Assembly: GCA_023428885.1 (NCBI GenBank)
Contig: JAEYWQ010000003.1
Span: forward strand, 1-5,225
Reading direction: 5' to 3'
Length of the DNA stretch: 5,225 bases
DNA from: Bacillota bacterium
Lineage (GTDB): Bacteria > Bacillota > Clostridia > Lachnospirales > Lachnospiraceae
Part shown: piece after piece, positions 1 through 5,212 of the stretch
Layout: each line of letters opens with the position of its first letter
Position numbering within the stretch: the stretch's first letter is position 1
The notes under the pieces: model-generated
The model's database searches: none
The model's input: only the letters and a program-made list of their open reading frames with translations
What the model was told of the DNA's origin: nothing
Position numbers and translations under genes: made by a program

Positions 1-470
1 GTTTGAACCTCACTGATCACTTTAACGATTTTACGAACAACACTCTTAAGATACTCAATGGTTCGATCCTCTTTCTCAATGACCATTTCCCAGTCCCATT
101 GGTCAACGAAGATGGAATGGGTGTTATCCATATCATCATCTCTACGAATTGCATTCATATCAGTGTAAATACCTGATTCTCTTTTATATTCAAAACGATG
201 AAGCTGCATTCTCTTCCATTTTGCTAGTGATTGTACGATTTCAACTGTTTTATCTGCATTTTTAATCGTAAATTCTACCTTACGCTCCACTCCGTTCAAA
301 TCGTCATTGATACCGCTTCCATGTTCTACCATAAGCGGAGCAGTAACACGATCCAGATTCATTACTTTTGCAAACCTTGTTTGAAATCCATCTTTCACCA
401 CTTTAATCGCACGTTGCGTGTCTTTGATTGATAATTTGCTCTCATAACCTGTAATCTCATAATTACGCAT
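1..470 (-). CDS. asnA: Aspartate-ammonia ligase (asparagine synthetase A), N-terminal part, cut by window edge
   Basis: This gene makes asparagine from aspartate, ammonia and ATP in the cytoplasm through an aspartyl-adenylate. Reading the minus strand from ATG at 470-468 gives 156 codons with no stop before the left edge. The protein begins MRNYEITGYESKL. It carries clear AsnA signatures: INDDLNGVERKV (residues 54-65), SLAKWKR (81-87) and HSIFVDQWDWE (118-128). By eye these line up with E. coli AsnA; D56 and K86 match the positions numbered D46 and K77 there. The fold is that of a class II aminoacyl-tRNA synthetase core. The family is about 330 residues long, so roughly half is missing here. 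The start is set by a strong AGGAGG-type site 8-11 nt upstream. The gene lies behind a T-box leader with an Asn (AAC) specifier, which independently supports the call. Nothing suggests truncation other than the window edge. Confidence 0.97.
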   Translation of the reverse strand, partial: MRNYEITGYESKLSIKDTQRAIKVVKDGFQTRFAKVMNLDRVTAPLMVEHGSGINDDLNGVERKVEFTIKNADKTVEIVQSLAKWKRMQLHRFEYKRESGIYTDMNAIRRDDDMDNTHSIFVDQWDWEMVIEKEDRTIEYLKSVVRKIVKVISEVQ

Positions 471-478
471 AAACTTAT

Positions 479-488
479 CCTCCTCCTT
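479..488 (-). promoter_or_regulatory. Ribosome binding site of asnA
   Basis: The minus strand reads AAGGAGGAGG followed by ATAAGTTT and the ATG at 470. Two overlapping GGAGG cores give spacers of 8 and 11 nt. This fixes the start of asnA and lies only 8 nt downstream of the hairpin at 497-520. Confidence 0.85.
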
Positions 489-496
489 CTAAGAAC

Positions 497-520
497 AAAG
501 TGTCTGCTTGCAGACACTTT
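497..520 (-). terminator. Perfect 11-bp hairpin just upstream of asnA (possible second attenuator)
   Basis: The arms AAAGTGTCTGC and GCAGACACTTT are perfectly complementary around a 2-nt loop (in RNA the loop would open to 4 nt or more). On the asnA strand it is followed by GTTCTT, a weak U-rich tail, then the ribosome binding site. It could terminate weakly, protect the 5' end of a processed mRNA, or simply be the edge of the repeat block at 497-604. A terminator role is uncertain because the tail is poor. Confidence 0.35.
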
Positions 521-604
521 CGCGCCCGAGCGGGTTTCAAAGGAATAAATTCCTAACGCAACACATTCCACTCCGCGAGGTGCGCATCTTGGCACGTAGT
601 GCCC
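497..604 (-). repeat. GC-rich chain of short inverted repeats in the asnA leader, candidate dispersed repeat
   Basis: Between the T-box terminator and the asnA ribosome binding site lies about 108 nt of unusually GC-rich sequence in an otherwise AT-rich intergenic region. It holds a string of separate small inverted repeats. They are GGCAC/GTGCC with loop TAC (591-603), an imperfect CACTC/GAG-G-TG around 569-582, AGGAAT/ATTCCT (541-554), CCCG/CGGG (525-534) and a perfect 11-bp hairpin (497-520). T-box leaders normally reach the coding region shortly after the terminator, so this block is extra. Its compact multi-hairpin make-up and different base composition suggest a REP-like or small non-autonomous repeat, possibly present elsewhere in the genome. 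That is inference: only one copy is in this window. The reading frame that crosses it is not supported as a gene. Confidence 0.5.
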
Positions 605-643
605 TTTTATTTGATTGAAATTATAAGAAATTTCCAATGAAAT

Positions 644-686
644 AAAAAACAGTTGACTTCGCCTAATGTATAGGACGAGCAACTGT
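644..686 (-). terminator. Rho-independent terminator of the asnA T-box
   Basis: On the minus strand ACAGTTG pairs with CAACTGT. An inner helix follows of TCG(T)CC with GGCGA, then a run of six T (649-644) and ATTTC. It overlaps the sequences needed for the antiterminator, as expected for a T-box attenuator. Confidence 0.9.
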
Positions 687-901
687 AACCCGCGGTACCA
701 CCTATTTTATCGGACTATCCGATCCCTCTTAGCTTCTAATAAAGCCTCTCCATTTAACGCATAGAAAACGGCATCACCTACTAGCTTGTGCGTTCAGATT
801 GCGGCTCCAAAGTGTTATTCATGTAATCTCTATTATGTGGTTTCCACTCTCCCACACTCACTGCAAACGACCTCTTACATTACTTCTCTTTATCATAGCC
901 T
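644..901 (-). promoter_or_regulatory. T-box riboswitch, Asn specifier (AAC), controlling asnA
   Basis: Several T-box hallmarks are visible on the minus strand. The 14-nt T-box core appears as AGGTGGTACCGCG at 703-691. Stem I is closed by GGCT (900-897) with AGCC (806-803) and AAAG with CTTT. The specifier loop has the S-turn half AGTA (884-881), the helix ATGTAA (880-875)/TTACAT (826-821), and GAAT followed by the triplet AAC (816-814) and a purine A. AAC is an asparagine codon, matching the gene controlled. A hairpin ATCGGA/TCCGAT (723-709) precedes the T-box and may be stem III. The antiterminator can form from ATAGG with CCTAT and GCGGG with CTCGT, leaving the TGGTACC bulge. It shares CTCGTCC with the terminator, so the two are exclusive. 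By the known mechanism, uncharged tRNA-Asn binding permits read-through; charged tRNA leads to termination. Confidence 0.95.
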
Positions 902-908
902 TTATGAC

Positions 909-937
909 ATTAAAACATAAATATGCTTTACTGTCAA
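909..937 (-). promoter_or_regulatory. Sigma-A promoter of the asnA leader
   Basis: A perfect -35 box TTGACA (937-932) and a -10 box TTTAAT (914-909, 5 of 6 to consensus) are separated by exactly 17 nt on the minus strand. The predicted start, at about 901-903, lies right at the first base of T-box stem I (900), which strongly supports the assignment. Confidence 0.85.
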
Positions 938-1018
938 TATCTAATTACAGTGTTAAAGTGCCGTCAATTTTGATTCATAATGGGATGTATACATAGTATA
1001 TACGGAAAATTTTAGTAG

Positions 1019-1048
1019 CTTACATTATAATAAAATATATAATATAAT
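1019..1048 (+). promoter_or_regulatory. Candidate promoter of the beta-helix gene
   Basis: Three TATAAT hexamers occur in the AT-rich stretch 1026-1048. The best pairing is CTTACA (1019-1024, 4 of 6 to TTGACA), an 18-nt spacer and TATAAT (1043-1048), which would start transcription near 1055, about 40 nt before the gene. The high local A/T content makes chance TATAAT boxes likely, so the exact pair is uncertain. It is divergent from the asnA promoter about 80 nt away. Confidence 0.4.
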
Positions 1049-1083
1049 CAAACTAGACATTCGACAAAAGCTTATATACATAC

Positions 1084-1088
1084 GGAGG
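1084..1088 (+). promoter_or_regulatory. Ribosome binding site of the beta-helix gene
   Basis: GGAGG followed by a 7-nt spacer (ATAACCA) and ATG at 1096. It selects this start, which also gives an N-terminus that is a good signal peptide. Confidence 0.85.
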
Positions 1089-1095
1089 ATAACCA

Positions 1096-2721
1096 ATGAG
1101 AACACAATCAAAAAACATTCTTATCTTCTTTCTTAGCTTGCTGGGCATTATCTTTACTAATATATTAATTAGTCATAACAGTAATAATGTATTTGCGGCG
1201 GAAAGAACCAACAACGTACTATTTCTTCCAGCAGATTCTACTTCTACTGAACTCCAGAATCTTCTGGATTACAATAAATTGAATGAATATAATTTGACCA
1301 TTCAAATCCCATCAGGTCAGTATTATCTGAATAAAGAACTCAGAATCTATTCCAATACCACCATCCTCGCTGCTCCTGATGCAAGGTTTATTAAAAATCA
1401 CGAAAAAGGTTCTATGATAGCAAACGATTTGACGAATGACAAAGGTGGTTATACAGCGTCTTCTCATATTACAATCAAGGGTGGCATCTGGGACTCTGGG
1501 AATGCAACTAAGGGAACAGAAAGTTTTCGCTTTATCCATGCTACTGACATAACGATTCAGAATGCAACAATCTGCAACGTACCAGAAGGTAGTAAATTAA
1601 TCTTGTTTGCTGGAGTTAAGAATTCTAAAATCGATGGATGCAAATTATATGGCTATAGCGGGATTTGGCCGAAAGAAGCAATTCAATTGGATATTGTCCA
1701 TGATGATGTCTTAGTTCCTTCGATGCAAGGAAGCTATCTACATTATGATGACCTAGCCTGCGATGGGATTATGATATCTAATAACGAGATCTACAATTAC
1801 CCAAGAGCTATTGGATCTCACTCCTCTGTAAAGGGTGTTTTCCATAAAAACATTACAATAACCAACAATAACATTCATGACGTGGACGAAGCTGCCATTA
1901 AAGCATATAACTACGTTAATTTACTTATTAGTAATAATGTAATAAGCAATGCAAGCGTAGGTGTCTTAGCCTATACCTATATTGATGATGAGCAAGGACA
2001 TTATATGGATTCACTTCCTGGAACAGTTAAGGAAACTCTACCTTCTAACTATAACATTGTGATAGAGGGTAATATCATTAAGAACATACATCAATATAAA
2101 TCTGGCAACTCCTTAATCTGGGGTGACGGTATCCGTATTATGGGAAGTAAAAACCGACCACTCAAAGGTGTCTTAATTAAGAAGAATAAAATTAATAATA
2201 CAAAACGAATGGGGGTCTATACTTCCGACTCACCAGAAGCTTATATAACTAGCAACACTATTACGAAAACAGCCAGTCATGGAATCTATGTAGATAAATC
2301 TAATGGTAGCAAAGTGAATTACAATAAACTATCTTGGCCTGGAAAAGCAGGTAGCTCCTCTGGTGGTATTGGTTTCTCAGCATCTAGTAAATCATCTGCA
2401 TATAAGAACACGGTAAAGGATGCAGCTAAGAATGGCATTTTCTTATATAACGAAAGTATCAATTGTTCCATTACTACCAACACCGTCGTCCGTTCTGCTG
2501 ATAATGGTATTGCTGTTAATTTGAAAAGTAACAGTGCAAAGATATTGAATAACAAGATCACCGGAAAAACAAGCTCAAGCTTAAATAACCGGGGCATCTT
2601 TGTATATGGCGCAAATAAGGCGACAATTAAGGAGAATATCATAAAAGATTGTAAATTAAAGCAAGAAATTAACACGAATAATTCGATTGGAAGTATAGTT
2701 AAAAAGAATAAGATTTATTAG
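1096..2721 (+). CDS. Secreted right-handed parallel beta-helix protein (pectate-lyase-like fold)
   Basis: The 541-residue product begins with a signal peptide: a basic start (MRTQSK), a hydrophobic core (about 8-26) and a likely signal peptidase I site near VFA-A (32-35). Residues 40-110 resemble the N-terminal cap of pectate-lyase-like proteins (IPSGQYYLNKELRI, then NTTILAAPDARF). From about 122 to the end run beta-helix coils of roughly 20-25 residues with the usual pattern of a short strand, then NN and a hydrophobic residue: ITIKGG, ITIQNA, IMISNNEI, ITITNNNI, LLISNNVI, IVIEGNII, VLIKKNKI, AYITSNTI, KILNNKI, TIKENII. Between the early coils sits a less repetitive block with KEAIQLD (193-199) and PRAIGSH (236-242), which may be the active or binding site. 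No cell-wall anchor, S-layer or carbohydrate-binding domain is visible, so release outside the cell is inferred. The fold suggests polysaccharide lyase, hydrolase or epimerase activity, but the substrate is unknown. It is a single gene with its own promoter region and terminator. Confidence 0.85.
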   Translation: MRTQSKNILIFFLSLLGIIFTNILISHNSNNVFAAERTNNVLFLPADSTSTELQNLLDYNKLNEYNLTIQIPSGQYYLNKELRIYSNTTILAAPDARFIKNHEKGSMIANDLTNDKGGYTASSHITIKGGIWDSGNATKGTESFRFIHATDITIQNATICNVPEGSKLILFAGVKNSKIDGCKLYGYSGIWPKEAIQLDIVHDDVLVPSMQGSYLHYDDLACDGIMISNNEIYNYPRAIGSHSSVKGVFHKNITITNNNIHDVDEAAIKAYNYVNLLISNNVISNASVGVLAYTYIDDEQGHYMDSLPGTVKETLPSNYNIVIEGNIIKNIHQYKSGNSLIWGDGIRIMGSKNRPLKGVLIKKNKINNTKRMGVYTSDSPEAYITSNTITKTASHGIYVDKSNGSKVNYNKLSWPGKAGSSSGGIGFSASSKSSAYKNTVKDAAKNGIFLYNESINCSITTNTVVRSADNGIAVNLKSNSAKILNNKITGKTSSSLNNRGIFVYGANKATIKENIIKDCKLKQEINTNNSIGSIVKKNKIY

Positions 2722-2789
2722 TAATATGCTAATACAAAACCCAATTCTTTGTTTCTTCATGCTTACTAGGATTTTCTTATCATTATTTG

Positions 2790-2851
2790 AAGACAAGGGG
2801 ACAGTTCTGTTATCACATATCAGTGTGACAACGGAACTATCCCCTTGTTTT
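2790..2851. repeat. 62-nt near-perfect inverted repeat between convergent genes; terminator and REP-like candidate
   Basis: Two 28-nt arms (2790-2817 and 2824-2851) surround a 6-nt loop (TATCAG). Pairing on the plus strand has 24 Watson-Crick pairs, two G-T wobbles and two A/C mismatches. The outer part is ACAAGGGGA/TCCCCTTGT. On the plus strand it is followed by a T-rich tail (TTGTTTTCTTTC), so it can terminate the beta-helix gene, 68 nt after its stop. On the minus strand it begins 10 nt after the stop of the putative anti-sigma gene but has a poor T tail. The stem is much longer than a usual terminator and its GGGGACAGTTC end resembles REP-type repeats that I recall from Clostridia. The REP assignment is inference; other copies would have to be found in the genome. 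Confidence 0.75.
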
Positions 2852-2861
2852 CTTTCACTGA

Positions 2862-3827
2862 TTATGGTTGAATTGCATGATAGATTTTATCGAATGCCTC
2901 TCCAGGCATTTTTACAAAAACCCATCCCAATGGTTGGTAGCCAACATATCCTCCATCAAATAAACGAAGTGGTACTTGTGTTCCATCCTTCATGTAGAAA
3001 TATAAATGTCCTTGTTCCGCGTCGTAGATATCTGAATTTCCTAAATCAACAAAATCGGACGAGTACAATTCATCTAGAAAAGTATCCAAATCTGTCTCCG
3101 AGACATCAGCCAACTCATGATACTCATAATTTGGCCAACCATTATCCCAGTTATGATGTTCTTGATACTTAACACTATCCCAACCATTCGTAAGCTTAAG
3201 TCGATCCACAAACAAATCTCTTCCTTTTTCTAAGCTAATACCATTTAAATTGTCATAAAAAGAAACATACTCTGTAATACTACCGTCTTCATTTTCGTAT
3301 TGCTCTTTCATACAAATCCGAAACTTAATGTCATAACCTTCCACTTTATAAAACTTACCTGGGACTGTGCTTGCAAACTCTACTGTGTATTCATCCTGGC
3401 TAGACCATTCATCAATGTTTCCCTTAGCATAGCCTAAGTAATCTCCAACCAAGGAAGAAACTTGAATCGCCTGATTGCCTTCATAAAAAGTGGATTGGGT
3501 GTAGATTCTGCCATCATAGACAATCAATGCGATCATTTCCATTGCTGCTCCGTTTGTATTCTCAGGAAGTTGAATGGCAGGAACATTTACACCCTTACTG
3601 CTTTCTTGTCTAACCTTGTCTCCAAGATCAATCGGTCCATTTGATCCTGATCTCTGATGTAGTTTGCTCATTTGAATAACACCAAGGCAAAGAAGTCCAA
3701 TGCATGCAGCCGTAATCCCCCACTTCACCCAGTTTACTTGCTTTTTCTTACCTTTGATATCTGCAGCCTCTTGTATCAAGTCAACATCAATTGCTTCTAT
3801 CTTCTCAAGCAATTCATTACCATTCAT
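2862..3827 (-). CDS. Putative membrane anti-sigma factor with extracellular domain, partner of the upstream ECF sigma
   Basis: The 321-residue product has three parts. A short cytoplasmic segment (1-33: LLEKIEAIDVDLIQEAADIK, then basic GKKKQ) is followed by one membrane helix (about 34-53, WVKWGITAACIGLLCLGVIQ) and a large extracytoplasmic region (54-321). The N-terminal helix preceding lysines and a single membrane span is a layout I associate with clostridial anti-sigma partners of ECF factors. I recognise no named domain in the outer part. It is acidic and rich in Trp and Tyr (for example NWDNGWPNYEYHEL, near 226-239). The start ATG (3827-3825) overlaps the end of the sigma gene by 11 nt and has GGAGGG 8 nt upstream, so translation is probably coupled. 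Position directly behind a sigma gene and topology support the role: hold the sigma factor at the membrane until an outside signal is sensed. The signal is unknown. A sigma-dependent lipid or wall-stress effector is a less likely alternative. Confidence 0.72.
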   Translation of the reverse strand: MNGNELLEKIEAIDVDLIQEAADIKGKKKQVNWVKWGITAACIGLLCLGVIQMSKLHQRSGSNGPIDLGDKVRQESSKGVNVPAIQLPENTNGAAMEMIALIVYDGRIYTQSTFYEGNQAIQVSSLVGDYLGYAKGNIDEWSSQDEYTVEFASTVPGKFYKVEGYDIKFRICMKEQYENEDGSITEYVSFYDNLNGISLEKGRDLFVDRLKLTNGWDSVKYQEHHNWDNGWPNYEYHELADVSETDLDTFLDELYSSDFVDLGNSDIYDAEQGHLYFYMKDGTQVPLRLFDGGYVGYQPLGWVFVKMPGEAFDKIYHAIQP

Positions 3828-4383
3828 CTTGAAAGCCCTCCTTTCTCAAATACTCTCGCAACTTATTTCTTGTGCGAAACAACATGGATTTCACCTTACT
3901 CTCGCTGATATGATAAAGAGCAGAGATATCACTAATAGAATCAGCAAACCAATAGCGTCTAAGAAAGATATTTCTTGACTCAGCCTTCTCACTTCTTAAA
4001 AATGAACTGATAATTTTCCCAATATCTTCAGCACTAAGCTTGCTTTCCAGGGAGTTTGGCGAAGGAATACATTCTTCCATCTCTTTGGTCAACTCCACCA
4101 GTATCATACTGCGTTTTTGGGTCTTGCGGCTTTTGCATATATTGAATGACTTATTTCTAATGATTCTTGCAAGGAATGCAAACAAATACTCCTTTGGCTC
4201 ATGGGGTGGAATCAGCTTCCAAGCTGAGAAATAGGTATCATTCTCACATTCATCGGCATCTGATTGATTACCTACGATATGAAAGGATATTCGATTCAAT
4301 TGTGCTCCATATCGAGTAGCTGTTTCTTCAATGGCACGTTCATCACGATCCATATACAATTCTACTATTTGCACATCATCCAT
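3817..4383 (-). CDS. ECF-type RNA polymerase sigma factor (sigma-70 family)
   Basis: The 188-residue product has the two-domain layout and length of ECF sigma factors. Region 2 spans about 22-92, including DADECENDTYFSAW (42-55, region 2.2, core polymerase binding) and FLARIIRNKSFNICKSRKTQKR (70-91, regions 2.3-2.4, -10 melting and recognition). A linker with SPNSLESKLSAEDI follows, then region 4 (about 121-183) with a helix-turn-helix around SISDISALYHISESKVKSMLFRTRNKLREYL, which reads the -35 element. It directs polymerase to a small regulon, released when its anti-sigma factor is inactivated. The start ATG (4383-4381) has AGGAG with a 7-nt spacer. The following gene overlaps its end by 11 nt and encodes the probable anti-sigma factor. 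A likely self-recognised promoter lies at 4427-4457. I cannot assign a specific ECF subgroup. Confidence 0.9.
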   Translation of the reverse strand: MDDVQIVELYMDRDERAIEETATRYGAQLNRISFHIVGNQSDADECENDTYFSAWKLIPPHEPKEYLFAFLARIIRNKSFNICKSRKTQKRSMILVELTKEMEECIPSPNSLESKLSAEDIGKIISSFLRSEKAESRNIFLRRYWFADSISDISALYHISESKVKSMLFRTRNKLREYLRKEGFQDEW

Positions 4384-4426
4384 TCACAATCTCCTTTCCT
4401 CTGATTTATGAATAAAGGTCTTCACT

Positions 4427-4457
4427 CTATATAGCAAGATTTTTTAAGTTTGGTTGC
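4427..4457 (-). promoter_or_regulatory. Candidate autoregulatory ECF promoter of the sigma/anti-sigma operon
   Basis: On the minus strand TGCAACC (core GCAACC, 4457-4452) is followed after 16 nt by GCTATATAG (4435-4427). AAC-containing -35 boxes about 16 nt from the -10 are typical of ECF promoters in Firmicutes, and ECF genes are commonly self-regulated. The spacer includes a run of six A, as in many such promoters. The predicted start is near 4420, about 35 nt before the ATG. It has no good TTGACA, so a sigma-A promoter here is less convincing. Confidence 0.5.
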
Positions 4458-4504
4458 ATGTTTAATATAAATATTTTATATCGTTACGAGTAAGGGATAC
4501 TCAA

Positions 4505-4546
4505 AATGCACACTACACAGTTTCCAATTCACTGCAAGTGTGCATT
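4505..4546 (-). terminator. Hairpin at the end of the HAD gene, probable weak terminator
   Basis: A perfect 10-bp outer stem AATGCACACT/AGTGTGCATT and an inner CAGT/ACTG stem surround a 9-nt loop. On the minus strand it ends in TTTTGAG, a short T tail. The 5' arm contains the last codons of the HAD gene and the inner stem contains its TGA (4531-4529). It separates the HAD gene from the sigma operon, whose promoter begins about 45 nt further on. Confidence 0.6.
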
Positions 4547-5212
4547 CACAATATTCAGTACATCAAGTGGTCTATCTAGTTGCATGAAGTCCTGTTTTCG
4601 CTTAGACGGTTGACTTGTTCCTTCTTTTAAATACCAGGCTGCTTGAACTGCCTCCATCCCAAGTTGTCTAGCAGTCTCCAATTCATCGCTGCCTCCGTCT
4701 CCTACATAGACACATTCTTCTGCCTTCACATCTAATTCATTCATACATCTATGGAAAATCTCCTCATCTGGCTTTTGAATTCCCTGTTCGTAAGATAGAT
4801 AGACAGCATCAAAGTATGGAAATAATTCACTTTCCCGTATTACTTGCGCTTCCTCAGAAAAACAGTTACTAATCAATCCTACCAAATATCCTTTTTTCTT
4901 TAATGTGGAAAGCATAGGAATAATTTCAGTATGTAAGTTTCTAAAACACTCTTCCTTTGCTGCAGTGCGTTTTTCTACAATTTCCTTTAATAGTGCTTGG
5001 GAGTAGCAATGATTCTTTCTCAGAATCGTCTCCAATGTTTCCTCCAATGATAACTTTCCTATCGTTCGTTCATACTCCGTTGGACGCCAAAGTGATTGAA
5101 ATTCGTCCTCTGGGATTCCTGTGTCCTTTGCCATCTGAGTGCCAAAATATAATGGGCTATTATAGTGTGTAATTAAGGTTTCAAACATATCAAAAATTAC
5201 AGCTAGCTTCAT
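4529..5212 (-). CDS. HAD-superfamily hydrolase (HAD-IA type), unknown substrate
   Basis: The 227-residue cytoplasmic protein shows the four HAD motifs in order: motif I IFDMFETL (nucleophile D8), motif II LISNC (S115), motif III QKPDEEIF (K147) and motif IV YVGDGGSDELETA (D172, D176). A helical cap of about residues 15-95 lies between motifs I and II, placing it in the type with a C1 cap. The residue two after the nucleophile is F10 instead of the Asp used as acid/base by most HAD phosphatases. Aromatic residues at this place are known from 2-haloacid dehalogenases. The reaction could be a phosphate ester hydrolysis with altered chemistry or a dehalogenase-like step, and the substrate cannot be told from sequence. 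The ATG at 5212 is 13 nt from the window edge with GAG at 5225-5223, so the ribosome binding site is only partly visible. Promoter and upstream neighbour are outside the window. Confidence 0.88.
   Translation of the reverse strand: MKLAVIFDMFETLITHYNSPLYFGTQMAKDTGIPEDEFQSLWRPTEYERTIGKLSLEETLETILRKNHCYSQALLKEIVEKRTAAKEECFRNLHTEIIPMLSTLKKKGYLVGLISNCFSEEAQVIRESELFPYFDAVYLSYEQGIQKPDEEIFHRCMNELDVKAEECVYVGDGGSDELETARQLGMEAVQAAWYLKEGTSQPSKRKQDFMQLDRPLDVLNIVNAHLQ

Noticed and set aside
395..682. 95-codon open frame on the minus strand across the asnA leader
   Set aside because: It runs through the T-box terminator and the hairpin block and overlaps the start of asnA in another frame. It has no recognisable domain or good start context; it is better explained as structured leader sequence.
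691..720. GC-rich GGTACC-containing segment as a tRNA end or attachment site
   Set aside because: It is the conserved T-box core with its preceding hairpin; no tRNA cloverleaf or integrase gene is present.
799..996. 65-codon open frame on the plus strand
   Set aside because: It is antisense to T-box stem I and the asnA promoter, and has no ribosome binding site or protein-like features.
2319..2675. 118-codon hydrophobic open frame on the minus strand
   Set aside because: It lies wholly antisense to the beta-helix gene. The hydrophobic look comes from the complement of its Asn/Lys-rich coils.
1096..2721. Internal coil repeats of the beta-helix gene as a DNA tandem repeat or CRISPR-like array
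   Set aside because: The periodicity is at protein level only. Nucleotide sequences of the coils differ and there are no identical repeats with spacers.
2726..3172. 148-codon open frame on the plus strand after the beta-helix gene
   Set aside because: It crosses the long inverted repeat and then reads antisense through the putative anti-sigma gene, and no SD-like site precedes it. It is a shadow frame.
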